A DNA stretch of 64,000 nucleotides from an uncultured Erysipelotrichaceae bacterium (GCA_902775285.1 CACYLI010000003.1:1-64000); one strand, 5' to 3'; shown: positions 25,737-33,476, numbered from the stretch's first letter. Notes: generated from the letters alone by a model not told the origin. A program made the numbers and translations.

Positions 25737-26985
25737 ATTCTTCTAAATTACTACAGAATGGAGTCCATCCAGCATCCTTTTTACCATTTGACATATAAAT
25801 TCCATTATTATCGTCATCACCATCAGTTAATAATTTATAATCTCCAATACCCCATCCTTTTCCTTCAGTATTTGAACCAAATATTTCACCATTCATATAT
25901 TGATAATTTGATCCATTTCCATTTGTTACAACATCTTTTACTGTTAAATCTGTTGATTTAATTCCATTATCAGTTCCTCTATCTACAATATAAGTAGTTC
26001 CATCTGATAAAGCAACATAATAACTATTATCTTGCTTTCCAATTCTAACCCATCCAGCAACATCAGTGTCATTTTCAACATCTAATTTCATTTCACTATT
26101 ATTTTTAGTATCAATAAATACATAATAATATGCAGGTCCATCATAAGCATCTTTATCAGATAATTCAGATGGTTTCATTTTCTTCTTTTGATCTTTTCCA
26201 TCTTGACATAACATTTTATCTTCTTTCCATAATTTATCAACTGCTGAAACATATACATTTGCTAAATCAAGAAATTGTTTTGCAGCATTATCTGATACTG
26301 TATTATCGTCATCATTTTTGTTATTACTTTGATTGTTGTTTTCACTAGATTTATTATCATTATTATTTTCTTTTTCGTTATCTTTTCCACTTAGAATGAA
26401 ATATAAGCCTGCTGCTAATCCAATCAATACAACAACAGCTATAATAATAATTAATGTAGTATTACTTTTCTTTTTTGGTTCTTCTGGTGTTTGTGAAGCT
26501 TGATTTCCATCAGGAACTATAGTTGGATCAGTCATATTAGGTTGTGGATTCAAACTTGGAACATCAGGAATAACTGGTGTAGTTACTTCTGGTGTAACTT
26601 GTGAAACAGGTTCAACAGCTGCTGGTTGTTCCACAACACTTGGTGTAACGTTAACTTCTGGTGTTACTGGTGGTACAGCATCTACTGTAGGTTGCGCTGT
26701 AGTTGGTTCTACTGTTACATTTGGTGTTTCAGGTGTAACCTCAGCATTTACTTCTGGTGTTACTGGTGGTACAACATCTACTGTTGGTTGCACTGTGGTT
26801 GGTTCTACTGTTACATTTGGTGTTTCCGGTGTAACCTCAACATTTACTTCTGGTGTTACAGGTGGTACAACATCTACTGGTGCATCCACTGTAGTTGGTT
26901 CTACTGTTACATTTGATGTTTCAGGTGTAACTGTAGAATTTGTTTGCCCTTCTAGGTTATTCATTTCATTATTTTCATTATTCAT
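25735..26985 (-). CDS. Pro/Thr/Val repeat membrane protein with small ectodomain
   Basis: A 416-residue protein. Residues 1-170 are low complexity and hold three near-identical 33-residue units (VTPETPNVTVEPTT, then VDVVPPVTPEVN). KKKSNTT precedes a membrane helix near 178-200, so the repeats are probably inside and the C-terminus outside. A Glu/Asn linker leads to a domain of about 180 residues (VYVSAVDKLWKEDKMLCQDG to WTPFCSNLEE) with two Cys. I do not recognise it. The same layout (low-complexity head, helix, ectodomain) is seen in the flavodoxin gene downstream. Confidence 0.75.
   Translation of the reverse strand: MNNENNEMNNLEGQTNSTVTPETSNVTVEPTTVDAPVDVVPPVTPEVNVEVTPETPNVTVEPTTVQPTVDVVPPVTPEVNAEVTPETPNVTVEPTTAQPTVDAVPPVTPEVNVTPSVVEQPAAVEPVSQVTPEVTTPVIPDVPSLNPQPNMTDPTIVPDGNQASQTPEEPKKKSNTTLIIIIAVVVLIGLAAGLYFILSGKDNEKENNNDNKSSENNNQSNNKNDDDNTVSDNAAKQFLDLANVYVSAVDKLWKEDKMLCQDGKDQKKKMKPSELSDKDAYDGPAYYYVFIDTKNNSEMKLDVENDTDVAGWVRIGKQDNSYYVALSDGTTYIVDRGTDNGIKSTDLTVKDVVTNGNGSNYQYMNGEIFGSNTEGKGWGIGDYKLLTDGDDDNNGIYMSNGKKDAGWTPFCSNLEE
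26643..26947 (-). repeat. Three 99-bp coding repeats
   Basis: Three tandem units encode the 33-residue Pro/Thr/Val repeat. They differ by a few bases and conserve reading frame, so length change by slippage or recombination is likely. Confidence 0.8.
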
Positions 26986-27014
26986 TTCTTTTACCTCTAT
27001 TCTATTCTAAACTT

Positions 27015-27044
27015 ATTATACTATATTAATAATTGTATTGTCAA
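27015..27044 (-). promoter_or_regulatory. Promoter of the repeat-rich membrane protein
   Basis: On the minus strand TTGACA (27039-27044), 18 nt, and TATAAT (27015-27020). Confidence 0.8.
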
Positions 27045-27109
27045 TTTGTAAATTAATATTTTTAATTTTTATATATTTTTTATATTAAAATGCTAAATAA
27101 ATAAAAAGA

Positions 27110-27274
27110 TTAATTACTTTTATTTACATTTAATATAATTCCAATACTAATCATACTAACAAGTAAACTACTACCACCATAACTAATAAATGGTAGAGTT
27201 ACCCCCAGTAAAACTATAGCAAGTGGTACGATTTGACTAGGTAACTCCCTAACCAATGGTACTTTTTTATAAAA
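27110..27274 (-). repeat. Displaced ftsW 3' end, copy 1, with upstream 60-nt module
   Basis: On the minus strand 27110-27200 or so encodes GVTLPFISYGGSSLLVSMIS then IGIILNVNKSN and a stop, matching the end of FtsW (29403-30479). Codon-level differences are mostly silent. A block of about 60 nt follows upstream (about 27205-27274) that real ftsW lacks but copy 2 shares. There is no start codon or ribosome site, so it is not a gene. Between 27045 and 27110 I see only AT-rich sequence. Confidence 0.85.
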
Positions 27275-27278
27275 GGAT

Positions 27279-28139
27279 CTATATTTTTATCTTTTCTAAT
27301 AACTTATTTAAATTATCTTCTTCAATAATTCTATTAATGCTAAAACATTTATTACCTAAATCCTTAAATGAAGCGCCACAATGATATAAAACACTTCTAT
27401 CCATTATTATAAATCTATCGTGAAAAGTATTATTTATTATCATTTTAACGTTTGAATATTCTTTCCTATATTTTAAATAATCTTCATTATTATATTTGTT
27501 TGTTATAACTATTACTTCCTTATTAGTTTTACTTAATATATCAAAAAGACTTTTGTCTACATAATTATCTATTATAATTATTTCACTTTTACTTTTATTA
27601 AATATATCTACCATTAACGAATAGGCATCATATATTTGTCCTTCAAAAAATATATGATTATTTTTTTCTTTAAAACTATTAAATGTTTCTTCTAAAACAT
27701 CAATTCTTTTGGAATCTTTTATTACTAATTCATTTATATACTTTTGCTCTATCAAATTATTAGAAATATACTTTCTCATTTCTACAAAAGCATCCATTAT
27801 ATTAATGCTTACTTGAACAGCTACTTTGCTTTTTAATATCGTAGAAAGCATTGCCACACCTTGTTCTGTAAACACTCTTGGGTTTTTATATTTTCCACCA
27901 CGTTTATCTATTATTCTATTTTGGTCAAAAATTTTGACCAAAAGGAACTCACTTTCATCATTTGTTAATTTCCATGAGTATCTTTCAGGAAACTTTTCAA
28001 TATTATTTTTTACAGCCTGATTAATTTCTTTAGTACCATTCTTACACTGATATAGTTTTGCAAAATCAGAGTCAATCATTACCTGTTTTCCTCTTATCTC
28101 ATATATTATGTTTTTTATATCTAATTTATCTTCTAACAT
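27279..28139 (-). CDS. ORF6N domain protein with C-terminal PLD-like half
   Basis: A 286-residue protein. Residues 5-115 are an ORF6N domain (IRGKQVMIDSDFAKLYQCKN, FPERYSWKLTNDE, NPRVFTEQGVAMLSTILKSK), a DNA-binding-type module of phages and mobile elements. The C-terminal half (about 160-286) has HDRFIIMDRSVLYHCGASFK, one HKD-like motif with Arg in the Lys position, as in half phospholipase-D nucleases. ORF6N-PLD-like fusions occur in gut bacteria; the function is unproven. The ATG at 28137-28139 has AGGAGG upstream. It is bracketed by two displaced ftsW ends. Confidence 0.85.
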   Translation of the reverse strand: MLEDKLDIKNIIYEIRGKQVMIDSDFAKLYQCKNGTKEINQAVKNNIEKFPERYSWKLTNDESEFLLVKIFDQNRIIDKRGGKYKNPRVFTEQGVAMLSTILKSKVAVQVSINIMDAFVEMRKYISNNLIEQKYINELVIKDSKRIDVLEETFNSFKEKNNHIFFEGQIYDAYSLMVDIFNKSKSEIIIIDNYVDKSLFDILSKTNKEVIVITNKYNNEDYLKYRKEYSNVKMIINNTFHDRFIIMDRSVLYHCGASFKDLGNKCFSINRIIEEDNLNKLLEKIKI

Positions 28140-28192
28140 ATTAGTCCTCCTAATAATATAATTAGACATAAAAATATAAAACACTTCTTTTT

Positions 28193-28352
28193 TTAATTAT
28201 TTTTACTCACATTTAATATTATTCCAATACTAATCATACTAACAAGTAAACTACTACCACCATATGAAATAAAAGGAAGTGTTACACCTGTAATACCATA
28301 GCAAGTGGTACGATTTTGATAGGTTACCCCTAACCAAATGTACTTTTTATAA
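28193..28352 (-). repeat. Displaced ftsW 3' end, copy 2, with upstream 60-nt module
   Basis: On the minus strand 28193-28285 or so encodes the same FtsW ending (NVSKNN and a stop). The upstream block (about 28290-28352) matches that of copy 1, including AGCAAGTGGTACGATTT and CTAACCAA. In this copy it holds the inverted repeat GGTTA-CCCC-TAACC. The frame is shifted just before the FtsW part. It lies directly after the toxin gene stop region. Confidence 0.85.
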
Positions 28353-28372
28353 AAAAAATGAACTAAATAACA

Positions 28373-28837
28373 CTATAGTTCACTTAACATTATTTCTTTT
28401 ATTTTATCAATATCTGGAAAGAATAAATTTATACCTTTCTTTTTCATAGCTAATAATGAATTAAAATTAGCTAATATTTCCTTCTTTAGATTGTCAGCTA
28501 CTCTTACTGGTACACCATTTTTCATGTGAGGATGATCTATATATTTTTCTAATGTTGGAAAAGCATTTTGAATTAATATAACAGAAGGCTTGCTTGCAAT
28601 TTCACTTATCATAATAGATTTACATAATCCATATTTATTAATTTTTTGTTCAATAATTGGTTTATATTTACTAACTCTACTACTAAGTGGAATAAACCAT
28701 AATATATCTTTATCTTTAATTGTAAAATATGTTGGTCTTGCTTTGCCATTTTCATGATTAATCATTAATCCTTTATCATTTATTTTATCAAAGAATTCAT
28801 CTTTTATATGATAAATATATCCTGTTTTAATTTCCAT
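28373..28837 (-). CDS. Type III toxin, ToxN/AbiQ superfamily (TenpN-like)
   Basis: A 154-residue protein. It has the family pattern I know from TenpIN-type toxins: GYIYHIKDEFFD at the start, GKARPTYFTIKDKDILWFIP followed by LSSRVSKYKPII, then SVILIQNAFPTLEKYI, PVRVADNL, and a helical end (LLAMKKKGINLFFPDIDKI). Such toxins are RNA endonucleases held inactive by their own repeat RNA. The ATG at 28835-28837 follows AAAAGGAGGA. Directly upstream are a terminator hairpin and two tandem 49/50-nt repeats under a consensus promoter, the exact layout of type III systems. The subfamily is my best estimate. Confidence 0.85.
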   Translation of the reverse strand: MEIKTGYIYHIKDEFFDKINDKGLMINHENGKARPTYFTIKDKDILWFIPLSSRVSKYKPIIEQKINKYGLCKSIMISEIASKPSVILIQNAFPTLEKYIDHPHMKNGVPVRVADNLKKEILANFNSLLAMKKKGINLFFPDIDKIKEIMLSEL

Positions 28838-28879
28838 ATTATAAATCCTCCTTTTAAAACATTTTATCATAAGATAAAA

Positions 28880-28907
28880 GAAAACTCTATCCTAAAATAG
28901 AGTTTTC
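28880..28907 (-). terminator. Terminator between antitoxin RNA and toxin
   Basis: GAAAACTCTAT pairs with ATAGAGTTTTC around a six-base loop, then CTTTTATC on the minus strand. In type III systems such a leaky terminator sets the ratio of antitoxin RNA to toxin mRNA. Confidence 0.9.
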
Positions 28908-28922
28908 ATACATTTTCCTTCG

Positions 28923-29021
28923 GGATTACTTATAACTCGCACCACCCGTAAGCGACTAACATTTCACGATTGGAATCATTTATATCCCGCACCATCCATA
29001 AGCGGCTAACATTTACAATTG
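28923..29021 (-). repeat. Tandem antitoxin repeats, 2 units
   Basis: Unit A is 28973-29021 and unit B is 28923-28972. They abut with no spacer, which sets them apart from a CRISPR array. Confidence 0.9.
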
Positions 29022-29036
29022 AACAGCGTTCAATGT
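28923..29036 (-). ncRNA. Type III antitoxin RNA (two tandem repeats)
   Basis: The RNA should start near 29036 and run to the terminator at 28880. It opens with a hairpin (TTGAAC-GCT-GTTCAA, 29018-29034), then two contiguous repeats: 28973-29021 (49 nt) and 28923-28972 (50 nt), about 80% alike. Both have AAATGTTAG, CGCTTA, GGTGCG and TATAA in the same places. By family knowledge each repeat is cut out by the toxin and folds as a pseudoknot that blocks it. The repeats are much richer in GC than their surroundings. Confidence 0.85.
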
Positions 29037-29042
29037 AATTAA

Positions 29043-29071
29043 ATTATACAATTGACTCATTATTTTGTCAA
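29043..29071 (-). promoter_or_regulatory. Consensus promoter of the toxin-antitoxin locus
   Basis: On the minus strand TTGACA (29066-29071), exactly 17 nt, and TATAAT (29043-29048). A perfect sigma-A promoter fits the need for an abundant antitoxin RNA. Confidence 0.92.
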
Positions 29072-29098
29072 TTATATATATTTATTATATGCTAATAA

Positions 29099-29335
29099 TT
29101 ATTTTAATTGTAATGATTGTTCATCATTTGATTTGCCTAATACATTAGCATCTACATACTCAAGTAATAAATCTGCTTTTGTTTGTAATTCATCAAGCTT
29201 TCTACTATCAAAAATATTTGTATTATTTCCAAAATAAATACTATATACTTTAGCAATTAAATATCTATTTTGTTCAATAATTAATTGATTTTGTTTTACG
29301 ATAGTTTCCATATATTTTTTGATATCAAAATCCAT
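29099..29335 (-). CDS. Small coiled-coil protein, unknown
   Basis: A 78-residue protein, mostly helical (IKKYMETIVKQNQLIIEQNR, later KLDELQTKADLLLEYVDAN). It has no membrane helix and I do not recognise it. A GAGGAGGTAAAATT ribosome site and a perfect promoter show that it is a real gene. It lies between ftsW and the toxin-antitoxin locus, in the same direction, so it is probably part of the inserted cassette. Confidence 0.75.
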   Translation of the reverse strand: MDFDIKKYMETIVKQNQLIIEQNRYLIAKVYSIYFGNNTNIFDSRKLDELQTKADLLLEYVDANVLGKSNDEQSLQLK

Positions 29336-29362
29336 AATTTTACCTCCTCAAAATGCGAACAT

Positions 29363-29400
29363 ATTATAACACAAAAACTCTTGTGTGTCAAATTTGATAC
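29363..29400 (-). promoter_or_regulatory. Promoter with operator matching that of the XRE gene at 62 kb
   Basis: On the minus strand TTGACA (29386-29391), 17 nt, and TATAAT (29363-29368). The -35 box is overlapped by GTATCAAATTTGACAC (29385-29400), which matches 14 of 16 bases of the palindromic operator in front of the XRE regulator (61969-61984). The spacer holds ACACAA..TTGTGT, a second inverted repeat. Confidence 0.75.
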
Positions 29401-29402
29401 CC

Positions 29403-30479
29403 TTATTTTGATACATTTAATATTATTCCAATACTAATCATACTAACTAAAAGAGATGAACCACCATAAGAAATAAATGGTAAAGTTACCCCTGTAATTG
29501 GTACAAGTCCTACTACAACGCATAAATTTAATAAAGTTTGAAATAATAATAGAAATAAAAATCCAAATATTAAATACTTTCCAAATAAATCAGTTACTTT
29601 AATAGCATTCTTAATTATTGAATAATATAGAATAAAAAATAATAATATTAAAACTGTGCAACCAAGAAATCCAAATTCTTCACTTATTATTGAGAAAATA
29701 AAATCTGTTTGTGGTTCTGGAAGATAAAAATGCTTTTGTCTTGAATTTAAAAAGCCAAATCCTAAAAGTCCACCAGGTCCAATTGCATATAAACTTTGTA
29801 TCATTTGAAAACCACTACCAAGTGGATCAGTCCAAGGATTTAAAAATGAAGTTATTCTTTGTAATCTATATGGAGCAATTAAAATAAGTATTATAATTCC
29901 TGCTATCCCAAATAATCCCAATTTATAAAAAATTGATACATTACATCCTGATACAAATATTAATCCAATTAAAGATACAACTATTACCATACCTGTTCCA
30001 AAATCTGGTTCTAATAATATTAATCCAAAAAATAAAACGATAATTAAAAGTATTGGTATCATAAATTTATATGTATTTCTTTTAATACTATCATTTTTTG
30101 ATAAATATTTTGATACAAATATAATTAAAGATATTTTAGTAAGTTCACTTGGCTGAAATCCAAACCCTAATATTCCAAACCAACTTCTACTACCATTTCT
30201 AATACTACCAATACCAGGTATTAATACCAAAATTAATAATAAAAAACAAATACCTAAAAAAGTATTTGCATATTTTTTGTAAATATTATAATTTATTTTA
30301 GAAAAAATAATCATTAATACAATTCCTATTATTAAGAATACTCCTTGTTGTAAAGTATATTTATAAGGATTATTGTATTTAAATGAAGAATAAATATAAC
30401 TACTTGAATAAATCATTATTACTCCAATTAAAGATAAGACTATTGTTGTAATAAATATTATTCTATTATTTTTTGTAAT
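29403..30479 (-). CDS. ftsW: FtsW/RodA-family peptidoglycan glycosyltransferase (SEDS), ATT start
   Basis: A SEDS protein of about 358 residues with ten membrane helices: GSIRNGSRSWFGILGFGFQP, EPDFGTGMVIV and the signature GVTLPFISYGGSSLL near the end. It polymerises lipid II into glycan. The first ATG (30416) would remove helix 1. Upstream in frame is a full first helix (ITKNNRIIFITTIVLSLIGV), closed by a TAA just before GGGGG at 30487-30491. The only start in reach of that ribosome site is ATT at 30477-30479 (spacing 7) or 30480-30482. It follows mraY. Confidence 0.85.
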   Translation of the reverse strand: MTKNNRIIFITTIVLSLIGVIMIYSSSYIYSSFKYNNPYKYTLQQGVFLIIGIVLMIIFSKINYNIYKKYANTFLGICFLLLILVLIPGIGSIRNGSRSWFGILGFGFQPSELTKISLIIFVSKYLSKNDSIKRNTYKFMIPILLIIVLFFGLILLEPDFGTGMVIVVSLIGLIFVSGCNVSIFYKLGLFGIAGIIILILIAPYRLQRITSFLNPWTDPLGSGFQMIQSLYAIGPGGLLGFGFLNSRQKHFYLPEPQTDFIFSIISEEFGFLGCTVLILLFFILYYSIIKNAIKVTDLFGKYLIFGFLFLLLFQTLLNLCVVVGLVPITGVTLPFISYGGSSLLVSMISIGIILNVSK

Positions 30480-30503
30480 AATATAACCCCCTTTTTATAA
30501 TTA

Positions 30504-31496
30504 TTACATCCATACACCATAGTATACAGCTACCATACCAAGCATAAATCCTATTATTAAAAACATTTTAACTATATCAGTTTCAAGCCATCCCAATTTT
30601 TCAAAATGATGATGTATTGGTGTCATTAAAAATACTTTTTTATGAAATCTTTTAATAGCAGTTAATTGAATAATTGAACTCATCGTTTCAATAACAAATA
30701 CTCCTCCAATAACAGCTAAAGATAGTTCGTGTTTTGTTAAAATTGCAATAGCAGCAAGAGTTGCACCTAATGAAAGTGATCCAGTATCTCCCATAAATAC
30801 TTTAGCTGGATGTGTATTAAATACTAAAAATCCAAGTAAACTTCCAACTAATATAAAACAAAATATTGCTATTTCTTGGTTACCCTCAATCCATGTAGAA
30901 CCCCATGTGATTATTCCAAAACATAAAAATGCTATGAATGATAATCCTGCAGCAAGTCCATCAAGCCCATCTGTAAGATTAACTGCATTAGATGATCCAA
31001 CAAGTAAGAATAATATAAATATTCCATAAAACCACTCTAGATCAACATCGATTCCTAATGATGTAATTGTTAAATTTGCATTTCCTCCACCTTGCATATA
31101 AATATAGAAAAAAACTAATGCTATTAAAACTTGTACAAGAAGTTTTTGTGGTATAGATAATCCATCATTATTTTTATATTTTATTTTTAAATAATCATCT
31201 ACAAAACCTAATAAAGCATATGAAATAAATACAAATATTATTATAAGTAAACTATGTGTTATTTCTAAACTCCCCCTCATATACAGAAATAACATTGTAA
31301 GAAGTGTTGGTATAATAAATATTATTCCTCCGATAGTAGGAGTACCATCCTTTTCAGCATGTCTGAATGCAGTAAATAAACTTATATTTTGTTTTAAATT
31401 CATCTTTCTTAAAAATGGAATAATTATTAAACCAAAAATAACTGATACAAAAAATCCAAGCATCAATCCTAAAATACTTTTTGCTAGAATTAACAT
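30504..31496 (-). CDS. mraY: Phospho-MurNAc-pentapeptide transferase
   Basis: A 330-residue membrane enzyme, standard length. It makes lipid I from UDP-MurNAc-pentapeptide and undecaprenyl phosphate. Motifs: DGTPTIGGI, FVDDYLKIK (catalytic Asp pair), NLTDGLDGLAAG, VFMGDTGSLSLGA and MTPIHHHFEKLGW. About ten helices. It is followed by ftsW; murD, usual between them in Bacillus, is absent. Confidence 0.98.
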   Translation of the reverse strand: MLILAKSILGLMLGFFVSVIFGLIIIPFLRKMNLKQNISLFTAFRHAEKDGTPTIGGIIFIIPTLLTMLFLYMRGSLEITHSLLIIIFVFISYALLGFVDDYLKIKYKNNDGLSIPQKLLVQVLIALVFFYIYMQGGGNANLTITSLGIDVDLEWFYGIFILFLLVGSSNAVNLTDGLDGLAAGLSFIAFLCFGIITWGSTWIEGNQEIAIFCFILVGSLLGFLVFNTHPAKVFMGDTGSLSLGATLAAIAILTKHELSLAVIGGVFVIETMSSIIQLTAIKRFHKKVFLMTPIHHHFEKLGWLETDIVKMFLIIGFMLGMVAVYYGVWM

Positions 31497-31578
31497 TCTT
31501 CATCACTCCTTAAATTAATTATACTTTATTATTCTAATTACTACATAATTTTTTCATTTATCACGTGTAAAGTATACG

Positions 31579-32505
31579 TTATAAAGAAATAAAAAACAAT
31601 TCCATTGTTCTTTTTTTATCATATCCATTTATCTTTATATCACTGTCTACTTCACTTAGTTTATATAAAATATCAGCTATTTGTTCATCTTTATATTCAT
31701 TCAAATATGGATATAGTTTTTTTAAAACATAGGGATTTACTTCTAATTTTTTTGATAATGTAAATTCATCCATTGTTCCTTTTAAATGTTTTAATTGAAA
31801 TAAAAGTCTAAATTGTTTTTCAATTTGATCTATAATAATTGTTTCATCTATATTACTAGATGATAATACATTATATGATTTTAACATTCCATTTAAATCT
31901 TTTTTCATTATATTTTCTATTAAACTAAACATTTCTTTTTCATGATTTTCACTAATTACATTGTCTATATCTTCATCTAATAATTCTTTTTCATTATATT
32001 TATATATTAATAATTTTTCTACTTCACTAATAGTATAATCTGGATTATATTCACATAAATCTAATATTTTTTTTACTTGATTATAAGTCGAACTAATATT
32101 ATTTTCTTTAAACATATTTGTGACATATTCATGTAAATTTTTATAATCTAATTTTTCTATATATTCTACCTTACATTTGCTTTTTAATAATTTAACAATA
32201 CTCTTTCTTTCATCTAATGCTTCATCTATACATTTAAAAATTATCACATTATCATCCATATTTTCAATGTATTTACTTAGCATTTCTTCTTCATCTTTTT
32301 TTAACTTCTTTAATGAAAAATCTGATACTATTAGTAATTTTTTTTCATTAAATAAATCAACATAATTAACTTCTTCTAAAATATTCTTTAATCCAACTTC
32401 ATTAAAATCCAATTTAATAATATTACTAATATTTAATTTATTTACTAAATCATCTATTCTTTTTTTTACAATATTAAAATCTTTTCCTAAAAATACATAT
32501 ATCAT
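31579..32505 (-). CDS. holA: DNA polymerase III delta subunit
   Basis: A 308-residue protein of the clamp-loader wrench family: MIYVFLGKDFNIVKKRIDDL in place of the Walker A region, LLIVSDFSLKKL, and a C-terminal helical collar (QLKHLKGTMDEFTLSKKLEV, LYKLSEVDSDIKING). It opens the sliding clamp. The length is normal (about 340). It abuts the RnfC-like gene upstream. Confidence 0.93.
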   Translation of the reverse strand: MIYVFLGKDFNIVKKRIDDLVNKLNISNIIKLDFNEVGLKNILEEVNYVDLFNEKKLLIVSDFSLKKLKKDEEEMLSKYIENMDDNVIIFKCIDEALDERKSIVKLLKSKCKVEYIEKLDYKNLHEYVTNMFKENNISSTYNQVKKILDLCEYNPDYTISEVEKLLIYKYNEKELLDEDIDNVISENHEKEMFSLIENIMKKDLNGMLKSYNVLSSSNIDETIIIDQIEKQFRLLFQLKHLKGTMDEFTLSKKLEVNPYVLKKLYPYLNEYKDEQIADILYKLSEVDSDIKINGYDKKRTMELFFISL

Positions 32506-32506
32506 A

Positions 32507-33367
32507 CTATTTTTCCTTTATTGTTACACTTCTAACATTAGAGTCTATTACAAAACTAGATAGATTATTTACCTTTTTTCCATTAACTAACACTTCTTTT
32601 GACTTGAACGTTATTTTTAATGCTTTCAAAAGTTCTGTAAGAGATGAATATAATTTAACTTTAACAATTGTTGTTTTACCATCATTTATAGTAATAATAG
32701 TATTATCATACATATAATCTAAATGTATCGCTTTATGAATAGCTAATATTTCTTCTATACTATAGAAAACACAATTACTATCTTTAAACTTTTTATTAGA
32801 ATGAACTATACATATATTTAAAAAAGCATTTATATATTTTTCATATGCATTTTGAGAATACAAATCATTTCTATCTAAGCATATATAACAATTTTTCATA
32901 TTAAAAATATTCATGAATTCATCTATTGCTTCTAATATTTCTTCATAAGATTCATAATTAATCACAACATCTTTTAAATCATTATTTTTATCATATAAAG
33001 AATTAACAACCAAAGTTGTTTTACTATTCATTTTTTTATTTAAACCATATTTATCTAAAGAAGCAATAATGTCACTTTTTTTCATTTTATTCATATTTCT
33101 ACTAGGATTTAATACTTCTCTTTTATCCATAAAATTATTTTCTATTACTAAACTACTACTAGTATATCCATAATATTCATTATTACTAATACCAAGTATA
33201 TTTCCACTAACTGGACTAAATATTTTTTGCCCATTATTAAGTGTCCCAACACACATATTATGAAATACTTCCATATTTTTAGGTATACTTAATAATTTTT
33301 GATTATCAAAAGGTATATAAATATACTCAGGTGTTAAAAAAGTTATATATTCTTGTATTTTTTTCAT
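32507..33367 (-). CDS. RnfC N-terminal-like protein without Fe-S clusters
   Basis: A 286-residue soluble protein. The start matches the barrel-sandwich part of RnfC/NqrA (EYIYIPFDNQKLLSIPKN, IFSPVSGNILGI). Next comes an RnfC-like flavin/NADH-type fold (SDIIASLDKYGL, TTLVVNSLYD, SYEEILEAIDEFMNIF), and last a small beta part (EVLVNGKKVNNLSSFVIDSN). The Cys-x2-Cys-x2-Cys ferredoxin block of real RnfC is missing and no other Rnf gene is near. A redox role is therefore doubtful. The assignment is from pattern memory. It is 1 bp from holA, so they are probably coupled. Confidence 0.6.
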   Translation of the reverse strand: MKKIQEYITFLTPEYIYIPFDNQKLLSIPKNMEVFHNMCVGTLNNGQKIFSPVSGNILGISNNEYYGYTSSSLVIENNFMDKREVLNPSRNMNKMKKSDIIASLDKYGLNKKMNSKTTLVVNSLYDKNNDLKDVVINYESYEEILEAIDEFMNIFNMKNCYICLDRNDLYSQNAYEKYINAFLNICIVHSNKKFKDSNCVFYSIEEILAIHKAIHLDYMYDNTIITINDGKTTIVKVKLYSSLTELLKALKITFKSKEVLVNGKKVNNLSSFVIDSNVRSVTIKEK

Positions 33368-33446
33368 ATTACTAACTCCTTAAATAATTATATATTATAT
33401 TTCATTTTTTTTAAAGAAAAATATTTATGAAAAATAATCTGTATGT

Positions 33447-33452
33447 TATAAT
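33447..33452 (+). promoter_or_regulatory. Extended -10 box of the WG-repeat gene
   Basis: TATGTTATAAT is an extended -10 box, 24 nt before the ATG, with AGAGGT as the ribosome site between. Confidence 0.5.
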
Positions 33453-33476
33453 TATCATAATAGAGGTAAAAAGAAT

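Noticed and set aside
26643-26947. Non-coding tandem repeat or CRISPR-like array
   Set aside because: The 99-bp units keep one reading frame and encode a Pro/Thr/Val repeat in a membrane protein.
27110-28352. Decayed full-length copies of ftsW or rodA
   Set aside because: Only the last 30 or so codons match. Upstream sequence is the shared 60-nt block and then the cargo gene, with no trace of the other nine helices.
28923-29021. CRISPR array
   Set aside because: Only two units, directly abutting, about 50 nt each and imperfect, with no unique spacers and no cas genes. The type III antitoxin reading explains promoter, terminator and toxin.
27015-29400. Prophage remnant
   Set aside because: An ORF6N gene alone is not enough. 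There is no integrase, capsid, tail or lysis gene, and the borders are ftsW ends.
30416-30418. ATG at 30416 as the ftsW start
   Set aside because: It would drop membrane helix 1 and has no ribosome site. The reading frame and a GGGGG site lie upstream.
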